From: Phyllobacteriaceae bacterium
Lineage (GTDB): Bacteria; Pseudomonadota; Alphaproteobacteria; Rhizobiales; Ancalomicrobiaceae
DNA length: 7,329 nt
Direction: 5' to 3'
Assembly: GCA_012517025.1 (NCBI GenBank)
Contig: JAAYVT010000059.1
Location: forward strand, 1-7,329
In this document: positions 1 through 4,686 of the stretch, piece after piece
Position numbering within the stretch: the first letter of the stretch is position 1
Layout of the letters: every line of letters begins with the position of its first letter
Notes under the pieces: generated by a model
What the model saw: only the letters and a program-made list of their open reading frames with translations
What the model was told of the DNA's origin: nothing
The model's database searches: none
Made by a program: the position numbers and the translations under genes

Positions 1-1
1 C

Positions 2-208
2 CAGGCGGCTTTGACGCGGCAGATCGAACGGGCGGTCGACGTCGCGGTGGCGCGTCAGCTGCGGCCGCTGCTCGAAGCCTACGATCAGGCGGAGGGACGG
101 CTGCGCTTCAACGACGTCGCCGGCGGCATCGGCATGATCGTCGGGCTCGCCGGCGCGGCCCTGTGGGTCTCCGCCCGGCGGCGCGAGAGGAAGGATCGGA
201 TCTCGTGA
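2..208 (+). CDS. nikL: NikL-like small membrane subunit of a nickel/cobalt ECF transporter (C-terminal fragment)
   Basis: This is the end of a gene that starts before the window. The frame is open from base 2, giving 68 residues before TGA at 206-208; a TTG at base 11 is in frame but there is no reason to take it as the true start. The visible part is a charged helical stretch rich in Arg, Ala and Glu, then one hydrophobic segment (about bases 116-172, beginning DVAGGIGMIVGLAG) and a basic end, ARRRERKDR, which suggests a single C-terminal membrane anchor with its tail in the cytoplasm. Known family context: alphaproteobacterial nickel ECF systems of the nikKMLQO type carry a small accessory protein, NikL, with a C-terminal membrane segment, placed just before nikQ, and position and shape here match. 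The stop overlaps the GTG of the next gene. The name rests on the short GGIG-containing segment and on synteny, so it is moderate; CbiN/NikN-type or another accessory subunit is possible. Confidence 0.6.
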   Translation, partial: QAALTRQIERAVDVAVARQLRPLLEAYDQAEGRLRFNDVAGGIGMIVGLAGAALWVSARRRERKDRIS

Positions 209-969
209 GCGACACCGTGTTCTGTGGCACTCCGACCGGCGCGCGGCCGCTCCTCGATCGGCTCGACCCGCGCAGCCGCGTCGGGGCGGCGTTCGCGGTG
301 GTGGCGAGCGTGCTGGTGATCTCTTCGCCGACGGTGCTCGCCGCGATCGCGGCGGCGGCGGCGGTGGCGGGGCTCGCCTCCGGTCTCGACGCCCGGGCGC
401 TCGGACGGCGCCTCCTGCACGTCGAGGGCTTCCTCGTCGTGTTGGTGGTGGCGATGCCGCTGACCGCGCCCGGACCGGCGGCCTTCACGCTCGCCGGGCT
501 CGCGATTTCTCAGCCGGGGCTCGACCGGGCGGTGCTGGTGGTGCTGCGGGTGACGGCGGCGGCGCTGACCGTGCTGACCCTCCTCGCCGGCCTGGAGCCG
601 GTGCGTCTCGGCCATGCCCTCGCCCGGCTCGGAATGCCGGAGAAACTGGTGTTGCTGCTGCTCTTCACCGCGCGTTGGGTCGCGCTGGTGCGCGAGGAGG
701 CGGGGCGGCTGCACGAGGCGCTCCGGGCACGGGCGTTCCGCGCCACCACCAGCCGGCACGGGCTCGCGACCCTCGCCCATTTCGTCGGGCAACTCTTGGT
801 GCGCGCCTTCGAGCGGGCGGAGCGGGTGGAAGAAGCGATGCGCTGCCGCGCCTTCTCCGGCCGTTTCGCGGTGGTCGCCGAGGATCGGTTCGGGCGCATC
901 GACGCGATCTTCGCGACCGCGCTCGGCCTCGCCCTCCTCTTCACCTTCGTCGGGGAGCGCTTCGCGTGA
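205..969 (+). CDS. nikQ: NikQ/CbiQ: transmembrane (EcfT) component of a nickel/cobalt ECF transporter
   Basis: A 254-residue integral membrane protein of the CbiQ/EcfT family, the usual size. It is the scaffold that couples the ATPase to the substrate-binding membrane subunit (NikM/CbiM, presumably upstream of the window). Hydrophobic segments lie at about residues 28-57, 74-101, 108-128, 147-161 and 232-249. The N-terminal LLDRLDPRSRV (16-26) is typical of the family. Two cytoplasmic coupling-helix motifs are recognisable: ALRARAF (172-178) and AMRCRAF (211-217), at the places where the family usually has Ala-Arg-Gly. I chose GTG at 205 because it overlaps the upstream stop (GTGA), has AGGAAGG 10 bases before it, and leaves a normal N-terminus; an ATG at 163 would add 14 residues inside the preceding gene. 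The stop overlaps the nikO GTG in the same GTGA manner, implying translational coupling. Nickel versus cobalt is not decided by this protein; nickel is preferred because of the nikR-like gene downstream. Confidence 0.88.
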   Translation: MSDTVFCGTPTGARPLLDRLDPRSRVGAAFAVVASVLVISSPTVLAAIAAAAAVAGLASGLDARALGRRLLHVEGFLVVLVVAMPLTAPGPAAFTLAGLAISQPGLDRAVLVVLRVTAAALTVLTLLAGLEPVRLGHALARLGMPEKLVLLLLFTARWVALVREEAGRLHEALRARAFRATTSRHGLATLAHFVGQLLVRAFERAERVEEAMRCRAFSGRFAVVAEDRFGRIDAIFATALGLALLFTFVGERFA

Positions 970-1742
970 CGGTCTTCTTCGAACTCGACGCCGTCACGGT
1001 GGAGCGGGCCGGTCGCCGGGTGCTCGACGGCGTCTCGATGCGGCTCGAGCCCGGCGAGCGGCTGGCGCTGGTCGGATCGAACGGCGCCGGCAAGACGACG
1101 CTGCTGCGCACGCTGGTCGGGCTCGAGAAGCCGAAGGGCGGGCGGATCGTCGCCTTCGGCGCCGAGCGGCGGGTGGAAAAGGACTTCCACGAGGTGCGGG
1201 CTCGCGCCGGTTTCCTGTTCCAGGACCCCGACGATCAGCTGTTCTCGCCGACGGTGATAGAGGACGTCGCCTTCGGGCCGCTCAACCTCGGGCTCGGCCG
1301 CGAGGCGGCGATCGAACGGGCCGAGACGACGCTGGCGCGGCTGCATCTCGGCCATCTGGCACGGCGCGTCACTCATCGCCTGTCGGGGGGCGAGAAGCGG
1401 TTGGTCAGCCTCGCAGGCGTTCTGGCGATGCGACCGGACGTCCTCCTCCTCGACGAGCCGACCAACGCTCTCGACGAGACCCATCTCGCCCGGCTCACCG
1501 ACATCCTCGGCGGGCTCGATCTGGCGATGGTGATCGTCAGCCACGACCGGTCGTTCCTGGAGAAGCTCGCCGGCCGGGCGATGCTGCTGGACCAAGGGCA
1601 GCTCGTCGAGGCGACCCTGCATCGCCACGCCCACGTGCACGACCATCTGCACATACACGCCGCCGACGGGACCCACGGTCACGACCATGGTCATGTCGAC
1701 GCGGCGAACCGTCCCCCTTCCCCACCCGACGAGACGAGGTAG
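966..1742 (+). CDS. nikO: NikO/CbiO: ATP-binding subunit of the nickel/cobalt ECF transporter, with His-rich tail
   Basis: A 258-residue ABC ATPase that powers metal uptake by the ECF complex. All nucleotide-binding elements are visible: Walker A GSNGAGKTT (37-45), Q-loop FQDPDDQLFSPT (85-96) with the DPDDQ form typical of CbiO/EcfA proteins, signature LSGGE (139-143), Walker B VLLLDE (159-164), D-loop NALD (167-170) and switch His in VSHD (191-194). After the ATPase core comes a tail of about 40 residues in which every second residue is His (seven from 219 to 231), followed by THGHDHGH, 11 His in 25 residues. Such runs bind Ni, Co or Zn in proteins like UreE and HypB, so a metal-buffering or sensing role at the membrane is inferred. 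Start GTG at 966 overlaps the nikQ stop and follows GGGGAG by 8 bases; a longer reading from 675 would lie inside nikQ. The gene ends 37 bases before the nikR start. Confidence 0.92.
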   Translation: MTVFFELDAVTVERAGRRVLDGVSMRLEPGERLALVGSNGAGKTTLLRTLVGLEKPKGGRIVAFGAERRVEKDFHEVRARAGFLFQDPDDQLFSPTVIEDVAFGPLNLGLGREAAIERAETTLARLHLGHLARRVTHRLSGGEKRLVSLAGVLAMRPDVLLLDEPTNALDETHLARLTDILGGLDLAMVIVSHDRSFLEKLAGRAMLLDQGQLVEATLHRHAHVHDHLHIHAADGTHGHDHGHVDAANRPPSPPDETR

Positions 1743-1774
1743 ACTCCGGCGACGATCCACGATCCCGCCGGAGT
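1743..1774 (+). promoter_or_regulatory. Perfect inverted repeat covering the nikR ribosome binding site
   Basis: Directly after the nikO stop, ACTCCGGCG (1743-1751) is exactly complementary to CGCCGGAGT (1766-1774). The 14-base loop is a perfect tandem copy of ACGATCC (1752-1758 and 1759-1765). The right arm contains GGAG (1770-1773), the Shine-Dalgarno sequence of the nikR TTG start at 1780. In RNA the stem would hide that site; in DNA the repeat also contains TCCGGC-N16-GCCGGA, the same half-site spacing as the E. coli NikR operator (GTATGA-N16-TCATAC) though not its bases. No U-run follows, so it is not an intrinsic terminator. The symmetry is seen; a role in translational control or as an operator is inference. 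Confidence 0.5.
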
Positions 1775-1779
1775 TCTCC

Positions 1780-2196
1780 TTGCAGCGCGTGACCCTCACT
1801 TTCGACGACGACCTGACGGCCGAGATCGACCGATTCATGGCGTCTCGCGGCTATTCCAATCGCTCCGAGGCGGTGCGCGACCTCGCCCGTGCCGGGCTGG
1901 CGCAAGGCATCGCGGCGGTTGGGGAGACCCGCGACTGCATCGCCACCTTCACCTTCGTGTTCGACCCGGAGACGCGGCGGCTCGCCGAACGGCTCGCCAC
2001 CGCCTATCGCGACCGCCGCGATCTGCGCGCCACCCGCCTGCAGCGCCCCCTCGCCGACGGCGAGGTGCTGGAGGTCGCGGTGCTGGAGGGCTCGACGGTG
2101 GCGATCCGCGCCTTCGCCGAGGCGATCCGCGCCGAGCGCGGGGTGCGCGACGGCGATCTCACCATCGTCCCCGCCGCCGGGAGCGGCGGCGGGTAG
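1780..2196 (+). CDS. nikR: NikR-like ribbon-helix-helix regulator lacking the canonical nickel ligands
   Basis: A 138-residue protein aligning along its whole length with NikR, the nickel-dependent repressor of nickel uptake (E. coli NikR is 133 residues). The N-terminal ribbon-helix-helix domain is well kept: QRVTLTFDDDL (2-12), where E. coli Arg3, Thr5 and Thr7 contact DNA, then RGYSNRSEAVRDL (23-35) with the Glu30 and Asp34 of the second metal site. The C-terminal ACT-like domain keeps LEVAVLEG (97-104) and ERGVRDGDL (119-127). However, the E. coli nickel ligands His76, His87, His89 and Cys95 align here with Arg77, Gln88, Pro90 and Val96, and the protein has no His; its only Cys is 53. TTG at 1780 is chosen because NikR proteins begin at this QRVT stretch and GGAG lies 6 bases upstream; ATG at 1687 would add 31 unrelated residues overlapping nikO. 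It probably controls the adjacent uptake operon, but what it senses is unclear. Confidence 0.85.
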   Translation: MQRVTLTFDDDLTAEIDRFMASRGYSNRSEAVRDLARAGLAQGIAAVGETRDCIATFTFVFDPETRRLAERLATAYRDRRDLRATRLQRPLADGEVLEVAVLEGSTVAIRAFAEAIRAERGVRDGDLTIVPAAGSGGG

Positions 2197-2200
2197 ACCT
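2170..2200 (+). terminator. GC-rich hairpin at the 3' end of nikR, possible intrinsic terminator
   Basis: CCCGCCGCCG (2170-2179) and CGGCGGCGGG (2184-2193) are perfect complements around a GGAG loop, giving a 10-bp stem that encodes the last residues of the NikR-like protein. Its stop TAG follows at once, and a run of four T lies at 2199-2202. The T run is short and displaced from the stem by several bases, so termination would be weak or need Rho. The position suits separation of the nik operon from the convergent nuclease gene, whose stop is 13 bases after the nikR stop. Confidence 0.4.
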
Positions 2201-2209
2201 TTTCGAACC

Positions 2210-3784
2210 TCACGCCCGAAGCGCGGCGCGCATGCGGGCGAGCAGGGCGCGACGATCGGCATCGCTGGCGTGTTCCAGCGCTTCGTCGAGATCGAGCAGG
2301 AAGCTCGAACGGTCGTTGTGCCAATCGGGCCGGGTGATCGCTTCGGGCGGCAGACGCGGCCGTCCCTCGCCGAGCGCGGCCGGGGCGAGCGCGGTCAGGT
2401 CGAAGGCGTCGTCGAGGTCGGGCTGCAGCACGCGCGGGACCTCGGGATGCTCGGCGGCGACGCGGGCGGCGAGCGCCGCCATGCCCTGCGGCTCGCCGTG
2501 CACCAGGAACAGGGCGCGGCGGATCGGCAGGCGCTCGGAGATCCAATGGGCGAGCTCGGTGGCGTCGGCGTGGCCGGAATATTCGTCCATCTGGCGGATG
2601 CGGGCGGCGACGACGATCTCCTCGCCCTGGATGCGGACGGTCGGCGCGCCGTCGGCGAGGATACGGCCGAGGGTACCGGGGGCCTGATAGCCGACCAGCA
2701 GCACGGTGGCGCGGCGGTTCCACAGCCATTGCTTCAGGTGATGGCGGATGCGGCCGGCATCGCACATGCCGCTCGCCGCGACGACGACATGGAAACCCTC
2801 GACCGCCGCGATCGCCTTGCTCTCCTCCGCCGTCTCGGTGAAGTGGAGGCGGCGGGAATGGAGGAGGCGAGCGACGTCGACCTCGGCGTCGAGAGCCTCG
2901 GTGTGGCGCAGAAACACCTCGGTGGCATGGATCGCCAACGGCGAATTGACGTAGATCGGGGCGTCGGGGACGAGGCCGCGATCCATCAGATCGACCAGAT
3001 CGACGATCAGCTCCTGGGTGCGCTCGACCGCGAAGGCCGGGATGAGCAGGGCGCCGCCGGCGCGCGCGGCGTCGCGGACCTCCGACGCGAGCTTGCGGCG
3101 GCGCGCCTCGGGCGTGATCGCCGGGCGCTCGCGGTCGCCGTAGGTCGCCTCGCACAGGACGTGATCGAAGCCGGCCGGGGCCTCGGGGTCGGGCTGCAGT
3201 AGCTTGGCGTCCGGGCCGAGATCGCCGGAGCACAGCACCCGCAGGCGCTCCCGTCCCTCGAACTCCAATTCGATCGAGGCCGAGCCGAGCAGGTGGCCGG
3301 CGTTCCAGTAGCGGGCGCGAACGCCGGGGACGACCGGCTCCCACTGCTCGTAGTCGACGGTGCGGAAGAAGGCGAGCGTCCGGCGGGCGTCCTCCTGGGT
3401 GTAGATCGGCTCGACGGCGCGACGGCCGCGGGCCTTGTTGCGGCGGTTGAGGTGTTCGACCTCGCTCTCCTGGATGTGGCCGGCGTCGGGCAGCATGTAG
3501 GAGCAGAGATCGGCGGTGCCGGCGGTCGAAAGAATGGTGCCGTCGAAGCCCGCCTTCACCAGTTTCGGCAACAGGCCGGAATGGTCGATGTGGGCGTGGG
3601 TCAGGAGCACCGTGTCGACGTCGCGCGGCGAGAACGGGAAGTCGCGATAGTTCAGCTCCTTCACCGTCTTGGAGCCCTGGAACATGCCGCAGTCGACGAG
3701 GAAGCGGCCGCGTTCGGTCTCGAACATGTGGCAGGAGCCGGTGACGGTGTGGGCGGCGCCGAGGACGCGCAGACGAACGCTCAT
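2210..3784 (-). CDS. MBL-fold beta-CASP RNA-processing exonuclease (YSH1/COG1236 type)
   Basis: A 524-residue metallo-beta-lactamase nuclease homologue with a complete catalytic set: Asp31 (FLVDCG), the zinc motif HAHIDH (63-68), His163 (AGHLLGS) and Asp188 (SGDLG). The inserted beta-CASP domain follows, with Glu212 in CEATYGD, ASGMCDAGRI (337-346), SGHAD (403-407) and the final HGE (429-431). Family members cleave RNA endo- or 5'-exonucleolytically with two zinc ions; Thermus TTHA0252 is a characterised bacterial relative. After about residue 455 there is a tail ending in an Asp/Glu/Arg-rich helical segment, of no known role to me. ATG at 3784 overlaps the stop of the prs-like gene (ATGA) and has GAGGAGG 7 bases upstream, so it is the third gene of a coupled operon. 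The context suggests that it feeds nucleotides to the phosphorylase encoded first in the operon. No signal peptide is seen, so it is cytoplasmic. Confidence 0.9.
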   Translation of the reverse strand: MSVRLRVLGAAHTVTGSCHMFETERGRFLVDCGMFQGSKTVKELNYRDFPFSPRDVDTVLLTHAHIDHSGLLPKLVKAGFDGTILSTAGTADLCSYMLPDAGHIQESEVEHLNRRNKARGRRAVEPIYTQEDARRTLAFFRTVDYEQWEPVVPGVRARYWNAGHLLGSASIELEFEGRERLRVLCSGDLGPDAKLLQPDPEAPAGFDHVLCEATYGDRERPAITPEARRRKLASEVRDAARAGGALLIPAFAVERTQELIVDLVDLMDRGLVPDAPIYVNSPLAIHATEVFLRHTEALDAEVDVARLLHSRRLHFTETAEESKAIAAVEGFHVVVAASGMCDAGRIRHHLKQWLWNRRATVLLVGYQAPGTLGRILADGAPTVRIQGEEIVVAARIRQMDEYSGHADATELAHWISERLPIRRALFLVHGEPQGMAALAARVAAEHPEVPRVLQPDLDDAFDLTALAPAALGEGRPRLPPEAITRPDWHNDRSSFLLDLDEALEHASDADRRALLARMRAALRA

Positions 3785-4686
3785 GATGTCGCCTCCTCGC
3801 CGATCTCGGCTCGCAGCGCCTCGGCGAGGAGGGGGACGAGCGACACGGCGTTGCTGGGATGGGGCACGGACGTGGTGGAGCGGATCCGGCCGATGCCGGC
3901 GGCGGCGAAGCGGGCGGCGGTCTCCGGCGGATAGAGGGCGTGGGTGACGACCGCGTCGACCCGGGTCGCGCCGGCCGCCCGCAACGCCTCGGCGACGGTG
4001 ACGAGCGTGCCGCCGGAGGAGACGACGTCGTCGATCACCAGCGCCGGCCGACCGGCGAGGACGGCCGGATCGGCGAAGGCGATCTCGACCGAGCGGTCGC
4101 CCCGACGCGTCTTGCGGCCGACCGCGTGGGCGAGGCCGAGCCGGGCGGCGAGAGCGGCGACCAACGGTTCGGATTCGACGTCGGGGCCGACGACCACCGT
4201 CGCCGGATCAAGCCGATCGGCGGCGAGAGCGGCGGCCACCGCCGGCCCGGCGGCGAGGTTTTCCGCCGCGATGCCGGGGAAGACGAGCCCGATCTCGTGG
4301 GTGCGGTGGAGATGAGCGTCGACCGTCACCACCCGATCGACGAGGCCGGCGATCAGACGGCCGATCGCCTTCTGGCTCACCGCCTGACCGGGCGTGAAGG
4401 CGACGTCCTGGCGCATGTAGCAGAGATAGGGGGCGACCAGCACGATCCGCCGCGTGCCGGTGCGACGCAGCGCCTCGGCGGCGAGCGCCAGGGCGACGAG
4501 CTTGTCGTTCGGTCGGTCGAGCGGCAGGTGGAGGAGCGCCACCTCGGCGGCTCCGCCGAGGGTCAGCGCGATCTCGCCGTCGGGAAACCGATGGAGGTCG
4601 AGCGCGAAGGTCGGAACGCCGAGGGCGGCGGCGAGCGCTTCCGCCTGCGGCCGGTCCCGCGCCAGAGTGAAGACGGCGGCGGTCAT
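3781..4686 (-). CDS. prs: PRPP synthetase paralogue (ribose-phosphate pyrophosphokinase family)
   Basis: A 301-residue protein of the PRPP synthetase family, slightly shorter than the housekeeping enzyme (about 315). Family landmarks are visible: RFPDGE (33-38) of the nucleotide-binding site, PNDKL (59-63), PYLCYMRQD (86-94) followed by TPGQAVSQKAIGRLI (98-112), VTVDAHLHRT (120-129), a basic flexible-loop stretch RKTRRGD (191-197), and the PRPP-binding loop VIDDVVSSGGTL (217-228). The FxPGQAVSQ form resembles archaeal-type and diverged bacterial versions more than E. coli Prs, where the segment reads RRVRSARVPI. The expected reaction is ribose 5-phosphate plus ATP to PRPP plus AMP; whether this paralogue uses ribose 5-phosphate or a product of the neighbouring phosphorylase is open. 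ATG at 4686 overlaps the stop of the deoA-like gene (ATGA) with GGAGGGG just upstream; the same frame stays open much further upstream, but that is another gene's territory. A housekeeping prs probably exists elsewhere, so prs here names a family. Confidence 0.85.
   Translation of the reverse strand: MTAAVFTLARDRPQAEALAAALGVPTFALDLHRFPDGEIALTLGGAAEVALLHLPLDRPNDKLVALALAAEALRRTGTRRIVLVAPYLCYMRQDVAFTPGQAVSQKAIGRLIAGLVDRVVTVDAHLHRTHEIGLVFPGIAAENLAAGPAVAAALAADRLDPATVVVGPDVESEPLVAALAARLGLAHAVGRKTRRGDRSVEIAFADPAVLAGRPALVIDDVVSSGGTLVTVAEALRAAGATRVDAVVTHALYPPETAARFAAAGIGRIRSTTSVPHPSNAVSLVPLLAEALRAEIGEEATS

Noticed and set aside
1752..1765. The two ACGATCC copies as a CRISPR-like or insertion-site repeat.
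   Set aside because: There are only two adjacent 7-base copies, with no spacers, no further copies and no mobile gene; they are better treated as the loop of the inverted repeat.
1687..1779. An ATG at 1687 as the nikR start.
   Set aside because: It would add 31 Arg/Pro-rich residues read from the nikO His-tail region in another frame; NikR proteins begin at the QRVT segment, here at TTG 1780 with GGAG upstream.
510..1838. Long antisense and alternative-frame readings over the nik genes (for example 510-1838 minus and 614-1792 plus).
   Set aside because: They are Arg/Pro/Gly/Ser-rich shadows without recognisable domains, while the chosen frames contain full motif sets of known families.
1889..3934. 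Plus-strand readings across the nuclease and Prs genes (1889-3202, 3293-3934, 3859-4725), rich in Asp, Gly, Val and Glu.
   Set aside because: They are mirror images of the minus-strand coding sequence; no motifs, no good start sites, and they overlap genes with complete catalytic residues.
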